Positions 1 to 6,233 of a stretch of DNA of 8,134 bases are shown here, in pieces. The DNA is from Nitrosomonadales bacterium (GTDB taxonomy: Bacteria; Pseudomonadota; Gammaproteobacteria; Burkholderiales; SG8-41). Below the pieces are notes generated by a model. The model had not been told where the DNA came from. It saw only the letters and a program-made list of their open reading frames with translations, and made no database searches. A program made the position numbers and the translations under genes. The first letter of the stretch is position 1; the number at the start of each line of letters is the position of its first letter. The stretch is from NCBI GenBank assembly GCA_009885185.1, contig VFLF01000761.1, positions 1 through 8,134 of the forward strand, given 5' to 3'.

Positions 1-564
1 TACCGATTGTGCCGGAATCAATGCGGTATCGGCGGCTGCCGGGTTTTGCCCTGACACAACGGCAGGTGCGAGTGGTGCCGGCATGTCGGGGGCGGGTTTT
101 ATTGCTGCTATCGGCGCGGGAGGTGGTTTGCGTATGAACAGGCTGGGGTGTGCGGCCTGCAGGTAGATGTAGATGCCGTAGCCGACCGCGAACAGTCCCG
201 CCAGCGCGGCGGTGAACGGGACCGGATGCGCGCTGATCCACGCGCCGGTGCCGCCGCCCGCAAGCCGGGTGTTTAACACGACAGCGGCACGCGCTTGATC
301 CGGGCTGCGGGGCGTGCCGCGCGCTGTAGTGCCCGGCGTTCCTGAAGCGCCCGGCCTGGCGCTGGTCGCCGGCATCACGGGTTCGGTTCGAGGCGCTACG
401 GGTTCTATCGGCTCAAGCGTCAGACCCGAGGCGGGTGAGGTTACGGGTGTCGGCGCCGAGCTGGCGCCAACCGCCTTGGACGCGGGCGTTGGTGCAACGG
501 ATTTTTCGGGCGCTCTGTCGCGATCCTGCGCGGCCTTTTCCAAGGCCTTCATCAGCAGGCTCAT
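1..564 (-). CDS. MshN/GspB-like inner-membrane protein, N-terminal part (partial, runs off left edge)
   Basis: The first 188 codons of a longer gene are visible; the frame is open to base 1. The protein begins MSLLMKALEKAAQDR, an amphipathic opening typical of MshN-like and GspB-like proteins of type IV pilus and type II secretion loci. A long Pro/Ala/Thr-rich linker follows (about 20-95). A single membrane segment lies near 113-136 (PFTAALAGLFAVGYGIYIYL), then another Pro/Ala-rich stretch that should be periplasmic. MshN-like proteins usually carry TPR repeats further on, but none are in view, so the TPR assignment is inference. The start codon ATG (564-562) overlaps the secretin stop TGA (563-561) as ATGA, which points to translational coupling. 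The protein probably helps assemble or anchor the secretin machine. A generic Pro-rich membrane protein is the alternative, but the opening and the neighbours favour this call. Confidence 0.72.
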   Translation of the reverse strand, partial: MSLLMKALEKAAQDRDRAPEKSVAPTPASKAVGASSAPTPVTSPASGLTLEPIEPVAPRTEPVMPATSARPGASGTPGTTARGTPRSPDQARAAVVLNTRLAGGGTGAWISAHPVPFTAALAGLFAVGYGIYIYLQAAHPSLFIRKPPPAPIAAIKPAPDMPAPLAPAVVSGQNPAAADTALIPAQSV

Positions 565-2468
565 TTTTGCGTGCCGCCCGCCTGCTGCGGTGTTTGCGTT
601 TGTCCCGCCTGCGGCAGGAAGCGCTGGAAGAATTTCAGTTCATCGCTTTCCAGCGAGGGATTGCTGACCACGGTCGGTCGCAGGAAAATCACCAACTCGG
701 TCTTGGTGGCATTCTCGTTGCGAAAGCGCAGCAGGTCGCCCGCTGCGCCAATCTGGTCGGCGCCGGGCACCTGCTCGCGATTGAATTTCACGTCGTCCTG
801 CATCAGTCCGCCAAGTATCACGGTTTGTCCGCTGCCGACCTGCAACACGGACTCCATTTCACGTACCTGGATTTCCGGCACGCGGTTTTGGATGCCGACC
901 AGATTGGGATTGGGGTCAATCACGAAACGGCTCACCCGCGAAATGGTCGGCCGTACGTTCAAAGACACCCGCCCGTCGTCAGCAATTTGTGGCGTAACCC
1001 CCATTACCATGCCAACAGCGACGGTTTTCGGCGTGGTGTTGGTGGTTCCGGGCGTTACCACCCCTTGGGATACGATGGCGGGCGTGGTCTGCACTTCAAA
1101 ATAAACAATGTTGTCCACGACCTTCAGCAAAGCGGTCTGGTTGTTGAGTGCCATCAATTTGGGACTGGAGAGCACGCGCGTGTTGCCGAACTCCTGAAGC
1201 AGCTTAACGCTCGCGCTGATATTGCCGGCGTTTGAATCGGGATTGGCGTAACCCAACTGAAAAAAGTTTGCACCCGCTTGCGCCAGACCGGCGCCAAATC
1301 CACCCAGCAGGCGCTGGGTCAGCGTGATGCCGCCGCGCACGGCCAGCCGGCTCCAGTCGATGCCGCCTTGATACGTGTTCGACAGCGTTACCTCCACGAT
1401 AGTGGCTTCGATCAGCACCTGACGTTGCGACGAATGGGTGATGCTGTCGATATGCTGCTGGATCAACTGGTGCTGGCGTTCGTTGCCGAGCACGCTGATG
1501 GTGCCGCTGGCGGCATTGACGATCACGTCGTCGCGACCGTCTCCCTGTTGCCCGGCGCTGCCCGCACCAAAGGCGGTGGTAAATAGCGTGGTCGCGCCTT
1601 GTCCCGCGCGCGCCACCACCTCGGCCTGCTGCATGCGCTCCTCGCGTGCGGCTTTTTGCGCTTCGGCGCGCGTGGCGCGATCTTCCGCGGTCTGGGTTTG
1701 TTGCCGCGTCGAACTCAGGATGGCGCGAATATTCTCCGCAAGCACTACCCAGAAATCATTCTTGGACGTGGTGCGAACCACGGTGCTGGACCCGCCGGTG
1801 GCGGCGCCGCTGCTCTGGCCGCTGCCCGTGGTAATTTCGCCGGAGACGCCGACGATCGAGGTGGTATCCCGCGCCATGTTGACGTACGGGATGCGGTAAG
1901 TCTTCATGTACGCGGTGTCGGGCGACACGATAATCGTGCTGCCCTCGATACGGTAGCGCAGGTTAACCTGCTTCGAGATGCGCTCCAGAATCGCCGGCAG
2001 TGTTTCATTGATGGCGTTCAGGCTGACCAATCCGCCGATGCCCGGATGCACGTCGATATTCTGTTTGGTGTCTCGCGACAGCGCCAGCAGCAATTCCTTC
2101 ACCGGCACTTCGTTCACCACCACGCTGTAGGTTTGCGGCTTCACCGCCGGTTTGGGCGGCGGCACAAAGGTGCTGACGCGTGCCGGCGGCGGAATCTCGG
2201 GCACCGGCGCCGCTTGCGGCGCGGGTGCGGTGATGTGTCCTTCGGAGGGCGGTACCTTGGGCTGGAAATGGCCACAGCCTGCTGCTAGCAAGACGCAGGC
2301 CGCAATAGCCATCGTCATTGATGTACTGCAATGTCGGGGTGCTATCGGCGGATGCATCGGGGCAATGTTGGTACGTAGCGCCCCCGACTCTGCGTGCTTT
2401 GCGTCACATGACCGCATTTGTTCTCTCATTGGCGGCGTATCCAAGCGACTGAACATTTTCATCCGCAC
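561..2468 (-). CDS. mshL: MshL-like secretin, outer-membrane lipoprotein of an MSHA-type pilus/type II-like system
   Basis: This is a pore-forming secretin through which a pilus or secreted proteins would cross the outer membrane. Numbering is from the GTG at 2468. A lipobox LAAGC with acceptor Cys65 follows a hydrophobic stretch (51-63). A Pro-rich linker leads to an STN/N0-type domain (about 113-190), then a Gly/Ser-rich loop (203-230) typical of MshL. A charged, Arg/Glu/Gln-rich, probably coiled-coil stretch spans about 252-290. An N1-like domain lies near 314-345, followed by QRQVLIEATIVEV, and the secretin domain runs from about 350 to 600, including VRPTISRV, SGQTVILGGLMQDD and KTELVIFLRPTVV. 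The start is uncertain. GTG 2468 gives 635 residues and lies 8 bp after the ATPase gene in an A-rich junction. ATG 2417 has a GAGAG ribosome-site-like sequence 5 nt upstream. ATG 2357 gives 598 residues and a normal-length 27-residue signal peptide. The usual VPxLGxxPxLGxLF motif is replaced by VPGADQIGAAGDLLRFR (567-583). Confidence 0.9.
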   Translation of the reverse strand: MRMKMFSRLDTPPMREQMRSCDAKHAESGALRTNIAPMHPPIAPRHCSTSMTMAIAACVLLAAGCGHFQPKVPPSEGHITAPAPQAAPVPEIPPPARVSTFVPPPKPAVKPQTYSVVVNEVPVKELLLALSRDTKQNIDVHPGIGGLVSLNAINETLPAILERISKQVNLRYRIEGSTIIVSPDTAYMKTYRIPYVNMARDTTSIVGVSGEITTGSGQSSGAATGGSSTVVRTTSKNDFWVVLAENIRAILSSTRQQTQTAEDRATRAEAQKAAREERMQQAEVVARAGQGATTLFTTAFGAGSAGQQGDGRDDVIVNAASGTISVLGNERQHQLIQQHIDSITHSSQRQVLIEATIVEVTLSNTYQGGIDWSRLAVRGGITLTQRLLGGFGAGLAQAGANFFQLGYANPDSNAGNISASVKLLQEFGNTRVLSSPKLMALNNQTALLKVVDNIVYFEVQTTPAIVSQGVVTPGTTNTTPKTVAVGMVMGVTPQIADDGRVSLNVRPTISRVSRFVIDPNPNLVGIQNRVPEIQVREMESVLQVGSGQTVILGGLMQDDVKFNREQVPGADQIGAAGDLLRFRNENATKTELVIFLRPTVVSNPSLESDELKFFQRFLPQAGQTQTPQQAGGTQK

Positions 2469-2476
2469 TTTTTTTG

Positions 2477-3835
2477 TTATTGCCTGCGGCCTGCCGACTC
2501 AGCACGTATGCTCTGCACTGTCCGGAGTACCGGCCGGTTCGATTTCAAATGTATCGGCAGCGAAATCAGCGCGCGTTCCGCTGCCGACCTATTGTCGTAC
2601 GTGCCATGGAACACAGACAATAGCCCCTTTTGATCTGTGTTGCTACGATACACAAAAACATCATTGATATCAACGGATTTCCCGATGCTGTTCAGATAGT
2701 TTCTGAGGTCATCCTGGGAGACAGTGCTCAGTATTTGTATGGTCCAGGTGGTGTCCTGTTGACGGGCCAGCCAGGCGACGGTCGCGGTGAGACGCGCTTG
2801 CAGGATATCGGGCGGTTTTTCCTCTGGTGCTGACGATGATGTTGTGGGTGGCACGGGCGTGGCGATGGGATTGGCATCGACGGGCGCGGCCGGCGTGGTC
2901 GGCGCAACGGCGGGCGAGGATAGCCAGACAAGCCAGCTGTAACCTGCCGCGCCAATGGAGATGCCCGCGGCGACCGCCGCCGCCAGCCACCAGCCACGCG
3001 CGCCGCCTGCCGCCGTCAGTGGCGTCTGGCTGAATTCACTGTCTTTCAGCGCGGCCTTGATATGCCGCGTCCTGATGGTGTGGGTGTTTTCCGCAAATGC
3101 CGCGAGCAGCGCCTTGTCCGCGATGAGGTTGATGCGCCGGGTGAGCCCGCCCGACGCGCGCGTGATCATTTTGACGACATTGTCCGCGAACAAGTCGGGA
3201 CCGTGATAACCCGCCGCGCGCAGGCGGAACATTAAATACTCGCGCACTTCGTTCACCGTCAACGGCGTCAATCCGAAGCTGTGGGTAATGCGCTCGCGCA
3301 GTTGACGGATATTCGGCTGGCGCAAATTGTCGTCGAGCTCGGGCTGGCCGAACAGCACGATTTGCAACAGCTTGTCGTTCTTGGTTTCGAGGTTGGACAG
3401 CAGACGCATCTCTTCCAGCGTCGCCAGCGGCATGCCTTGCGATTCTTCGACAAAAATCACCACACGCTTGCCGTCGGCGTAGCGCTTGAGCAGATAATCG
3501 TGCAGCGCCTGCATCACTTCAAGGCGTGTCGCCTTGTGGTCGATAGCCAGATGCAGCTCGAACGCGATAGCGTGCAGGATTTCTTCCGGCGATACACTGG
3601 GATTGGCGAGATACACGGTTTCGACATGCGCCGGCACGCGTTGCATCAGCATGTTACACAACATGGTTTTGCCGCTGCCGACTTCACCGCTGACTTTGAT
3701 GATGCCCTCGCCGTGGGTGACGGCGTAGATCAGCGCTTCGAGTATCGGCCCGCGATTGCCGCCGCCAAAGAAAAAATCGGTGTTCGGGGTGATCTTGAAG
3801 GGTGCCTGACTCAGGCCGAAATGATCGTAATACAT
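2477..3835 (-). CDS. mshM: ExeA/MshM-like AAA+ ATPase with transmembrane segment and C-terminal SPOR domain
   Basis: The product has 452 residues and opens with MYYDHFGLSQAPFKITPNTD, typical of the ExeA/GspA/MshM ATPase family that helps secretins assemble across the peptidoglycan. Walker A is GEVGSGKT (50-57). The Walker B region reads VVIFVEESQ (125-133), with Glu130 where most relatives have Asp. The family block LLQIVLFGQPELD (156-168) and the RQLRERITHSF segment are intact, and the helical lid with GGLTRRINLIADKALLAA is at 229-246. A membrane segment lies at about 282-305, then a Pro/Thr-rich linker (306-340). Residues about 362-445 resemble a DamX-type SPOR domain (TWTIQIL, LLSVFHGTYDNRSAAERALISLP), which in known cases binds denuded septal peptidoglycan; classical ExeA/GspA instead carries a different peptidoglycan-binding domain. 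ATG 3835 is chosen because the family opening starts exactly there; no Shine-Dalgarno is visible and the 12-bp junction with the regulator gene is A/T-rich. The gene symbol is by family resemblance. Confidence 0.88.
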   Translation of the reverse strand: MYYDHFGLSQAPFKITPNTDFFFGGGNRGPILEALIYAVTHGEGIIKVSGEVGSGKTMLCNMLMQRVPAHVETVYLANPSVSPEEILHAIAFELHLAIDHKATRLEVMQALHDYLLKRYADGKRVVIFVEESQGMPLATLEEMRLLSNLETKNDKLLQIVLFGQPELDDNLRQPNIRQLRERITHSFGLTPLTVNEVREYLMFRLRAAGYHGPDLFADNVVKMITRASGGLTRRINLIADKALLAAFAENTHTIRTRHIKAALKDSEFSQTPLTAAGGARGWWLAAAVAAGISIGAAGYSWLVWLSSPAVAPTTPAAPVDANPIATPVPPTTSSSAPEEKPPDILQARLTATVAWLARQQDTTWTIQILSTVSQDDLRNYLNSIGKSVDINDVFVYRSNTDQKGLLSVFHGTYDNRSAAERALISLPIHLKSNRPVLRTVQSIRAESAGRRQ

Positions 3836-3847
3836 TGTTTTTATTGA

Positions 3848-5296
3848 TTATTTATTAACATTGTCATCGCCGGTTGCAGTGTGATTCTGCACGCGGCTGT
3901 AGAGCGTCGTGCGATTCACGCCGAGCATCTTCGCGGCGCGGGTCAGATTGCCGTGCGTGAGGTTCATGGCGGCCTCGACGTAGCTGCGTTCCAGCCGCGC
4001 CAGCGCTTCGTCCAGGCTAAAACCGCGTTCGGTTTGCAACTGCCGTTTCGCCGCCTCGATCAATGCCAGCGGATCCGCAGGCGCCGTGATGCCGGGCGCG
4101 GGCGACTCCAGGCTTTCGGTGTCCAGCTCGGCGCGAAGTTGTGCGGCCTCCACGCGTTGCCCCGCGTACTTGGTGGTCAGGCGGATCGCGATATTGCGTA
4201 ACTCGCGCACATTGCCGGGAAAGCTGTATTCCAGCCACTCGGTGAGCGCCTGACCGTCCAGTTCAAACGGCGCGGCCGCCGATTGCCGTGCGTAGAACTG
4301 GCGAAAGTGATCGAGCAGCAACACGCGGTCCTCGCCCAAGTCGCGCAGCGGCGGCACATCGATGGCGAACACCGACAGGCGGTGATACAGGTCGGCGCGA
4401 AAACGACCGCCGCGCACTTCCTGCCGCAGATCGCGATTGGTGGCGGTGACCACACGCGCATTGGAGGTGCGGCTTTGCGTTTCGCCCACGCGCTGAAATT
4501 CCCCGTTTTCCAGCACGCGCAACAGCTTCGCCTGCAATTCGAGCGGCAGCTCGCCGATTTCATCCAGAAACAACGTGGAGTCGCGCGCATCCTCAAAATA
4601 ACCGGCGCGCGAGGTGGTGGCGCCGGTAAACGCCCCTTTGGCGTAGCCGAACAGCGTGGGTTCCACCAGCGTCGGCGAAATGGCCGCGCAATTGAGCGCA
4701 TAAAACGTGTGTGCCGCACGCGGGCTGGTATCGTGCAGCGCGCGCGCGATCAACTCCTTGCCGCTGCCGGACTCACCCTGCACCAGCACCGGAAACGGCG
4801 AGGCGGCAAACTGCGCAATCTGCTGTCGCAATTTTTCGATGGGCATGCTCTTGCCCATCAGGCTCACGCCGGGAGCCGCGCCCTTTTCCGCGTTGCTGAC
4901 TTTCAGCGCCTGCAACAACAGTTGCTTGAGCGCGGCAGGATCGGCGGGTTTTGCCACAAAATCGATGGCACCCAGCGTGCGCGCGTGGCGCGCGTTGGCT
5001 TCGTCGCTTTGCCCGGAGAGTACGATGATTTTCATCTCGGGAGCGTACGCCACCAGTTCCGCGATCAGCCGGAAACCCTCGTCGGGTCGGTGCGGCGACG
5101 GCGGCAGACCCAGGTCGACCAGCGCCAGTTGCGGCGGCTGATCCAGCTGGCGCAGCAGGCTGCGCGCCTGTTCGCGCGAATCGGCGACGCAAACACTGAA
5201 ATCGCGGCTTAACACGAAGTTAAGCGTATCGGTGATCAGCGGATCGTCGTCAACGATCAGCAGGTCGGGTTTGTGCGGGGCGGCGGGAGTGGTCAT
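3848..5296 (-). CDS. Sigma-54-dependent response regulator (NtrC family)
   Basis: This is a cytoplasmic enhancer-binding activator that uses ATP to open sigma-54 promoters once its receiver is phosphorylated. Numbering is from the upstream GTG at 5341. The receiver domain (about 25-145) has the acidic DDD (31-33), phosphoacceptor Asp76 in ALVDLGLP, and Lys131 in FVAKP. The AAA+ domain (about 158-390) has Walker A GESGSGKE (189-196), the sigma-54-contacting GAFTGA loop (236-241), Walker B TLFLDEIGE (256-264) and FRADLYHRLSVF (314-325). A Fis-type helix-turn-helix closes the protein (LTRAAKMLGVNRTTLYSRV, 466-484). ATG 5296 is preferred because it puts the receiver core about ten residues from the N-terminus, as usual; GTG 5341 would add 15 residues and has no ribosome site. 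The insert LGLPPSPHRPDEGF recalls PrsR, the regulator of PEP-CTERM/exopolysaccharide loci, from memory only. No histidine kinase is in view. As first gene of the secretin cluster it probably regulates that cluster or a partner locus. Confidence 0.92.
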   Translation of the reverse strand: MTTPAAPHKPDLLIVDDDPLITDTLNFVLSRDFSVCVADSREQARSLLRQLDQPPQLALVDLGLPPSPHRPDEGFRLIAELVAYAPEMKIIVLSGQSDEANARHARTLGAIDFVAKPADPAALKQLLLQALKVSNAEKGAAPGVSLMGKSMPIEKLRQQIAQFAASPFPVLVQGESGSGKELIARALHDTSPRAAHTFYALNCAAISPTLVEPTLFGYAKGAFTGATTSRAGYFEDARDSTLFLDEIGELPLELQAKLLRVLENGEFQRVGETQSRTSNARVVTATNRDLRQEVRGGRFRADLYHRLSVFAIDVPPLRDLGEDRVLLLDHFRQFYARQSAAAPFELDGQALTEWLEYSFPGNVRELRNIAIRLTTKYAGQRVEAAQLRAELDTESLESPAPGITAPADPLALIEAAKRQLQTERGFSLDEALARLERSYVEAAMNLTHGNLTRAAKMLGVNRTTLYSRVQNHTATGDDNVNK

Positions 5297-5368
5297 GAGG
5301 GAAGAGTCATTGTGCCAGAGTCGCGCGGGGCGCGGGTACACGAGAGGAGGATGAAGGTGCAGGGAGCA

Positions 5369-6133
5369 TCAAGCCACCAGCGCCATAAACGCCTGTTCGA
5401 TGTCGCCGGCGTTTTGTGATCGGATCAGTTCGGCGGGCGTGCCGCAAAAGCGCAACCTGCCACCATCGATCACCGCCACGCGCTCGCAGATTTCCTCGAC
5501 ATCGGCCAGCGCGTGCGAGGTGAAAAATATGGTTTTACCCTCGCCGCGCAGGGCTTTCAGCTTGCGCTTGAGCAAAATGCGCGCGCGCGGGTCAAGGCCG
5601 CTGGTCGGCTCGTCCAGCACATACAGGTCCTTGCGCGACAACAGGCAGGCGGCCAGCCCCAGCTTTTGATTCATGCCTTTGGAGTAGGTGCGCACTGGCT
5701 TGGCCAAGACAGCCGGATCAAGATCCAGTTCGGCCAGCAGCGTTTCGGCGGCTGTTTGTTCATAGGCCACGCGGTGCATGTTCGCCATATACTCCAGAAA
5801 GTCCCGCCCGGTGAGATAGTAGGGCGGATTAAACCGTTCCGGCAGATAGGCGAGTCGTGCGCGTGCAAGGGTTTGATGGTGCGGCACGCCAAATACTTCA
5901 ATCACGCCGGTATCGGCTTCGCAAAAGTCGAGCAGGCACTTGATCAGCGTGGTTTTGCCCGCGCCATTGGCGCCAACAAGGCCAAAGCATTCGCCGGCGT
6001 CGACGGTCAGCGTAAAATCGCGCAGAGCGCCGGCTTTGGCGTAGCTTTTGCCGACGCCATCGAATCGCAGTGCGGCCGCACTCAATTGGGCTCCGCTGGG
6101 TTGGGTGTTTTCGGGCATCACCAATTTTGGCAT
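5369..6133 (-). CDS. ABC transporter ATP-binding protein, ABC-2 exporter type (no adjacent permease)
   Basis: This is the nucleotide-binding subunit of an ABC transporter that would power an integral-membrane partner. Residue numbers are from a possible TTG start at 6148. Walker A is GANGAGKT (59-66). The Q-loop region reads AYLPERF with Glu104, a common variant in ABC-2 type ATPases. The signature is YSKGM (155-159), Walker B LYVLDEPTSGLDP (175-187), and the switch histidine is His212 in FTSHAL. Start choice: ATG 6133 is the longest ATG-initiated form (254 residues); ATG 6118 also fits, since the ABC fold starts near residue 26; TTG 6148 would overlap the inverted repeat in the divergent region. 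No start has a clear ribosome site. No permease is encoded in the window, so the substrate cannot be named; it resembles the NosF/CcmA-like group of exporters in general build. The gene lies 72 bp from the ATG of the regulator downstream on the same strand, with no terminator seen between them, so co-transcription is possible. Confidence 0.87.
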   Translation of the reverse strand: MPKLVMPENTQPSGAQLSAAALRFDGVGKSYAKAGALRDFTLTVDAGECFGLVGANGAGKTTLIKCLLDFCEADTGVIEVFGVPHHQTLARARLAYLPERFNPPYYLTGRDFLEYMANMHRVAYEQTAAETLLAELDLDPAVLAKPVRTYSKGMNQKLGLAACLLSRKDLYVLDEPTSGLDPRARILLKRKLKALRGEGKTIFFTSHALADVEEICERVAVIDGGRLRFCGTPAELIRSQNAGDIEQAFMALVA

Positions 6134-6137
6134 AAAG

Positions 6138-6149
6138 ATTGTTGACAAT
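6138..6149. repeat. Short inverted repeat in the divergent ABC/mla region
   Basis: ATTGT-TG-ACAAT forms a perfect 5-bp inverted repeat with a 2-bp spacer. The half-site GATTGT occurs again at 6161-6166, one repeat 24 bp further on, overlapping the -35 of the predicted mla promoter. The arrangement could be a small operator for either divergent unit, but it is short enough to be chance. Confidence 0.3.
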
Positions 6150-6162
6150 GCGGTGCGTCAGA

Positions 6163-6191
6163 TTGTGAATAGCCGGACGAGTCGATAGAAT
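6163..6191 (+). promoter_or_regulatory. Predicted sigma-70-type promoter for the mla operon
   Basis: TTGTGA (6163-6168, four of six matches to TTGACA) is followed after exactly 17 bp by TAGAAT (6186-6191, five of six matches to TATAAT). Transcription would start near 6198 and leave a leader of about 36 nt before the mlaF start. The -10 sits inside a tiny inverted repeat CGAT-AGA-ATCG (6183-6193). It is placed correctly in the gap between divergent genes. Assignment is by consensus only. Confidence 0.5.
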
Positions 6192-6233
6192 CGCACACTT
6201 CATCGACATCCCATAGAGTCCGCTTGCGGTGTA

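Noticed and set aside
435..1235. Plus-strand open frame of 266 codons opposite the secretin gene
   Set aside because: It is the shadow of a clearly conserved secretin on the other strand; the product has no recognisable domain and is rich in His, Arg and Gln typical of antisense frames in GC-rich DNA.
4283..5212. Plus-strand open frame of 309 codons opposite the response regulator
   Set aside because: The minus strand encodes an intact NtrC-type regulator with all motifs; the opposing product is low-complexity Arg/Gln/His-rich with no family features.
3848..5296. Regulator as a true PrsR of a PEP-CTERM/exosortase locus
   Set aside because: Only a receiver insert is similar; no exosortase, PEP-CTERM protein or prsK-like kinase is present in the window.
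5302..5317. TGGCAC on the minus strand just upstream of the regulator ATG as a sigma-54 promoter
   Set aside because: The -24 half is perfect but the -12 half reads CTCT instead of TTGC, so it lacks the essential GC.
5297..5368. Terminator between the ABC ATPase and regulator genes
   Set aside because: No GC-rich stem followed by a T-run was seen on the minus strand in this gap.
6142..6170. Perfect TTGACA (6142-6147) as the -35 of an mla promoter
   Set aside because: At 16-18 bp spacing the available -10 hexamers match at most three of six positions; the pair at 6163-6191 is better.
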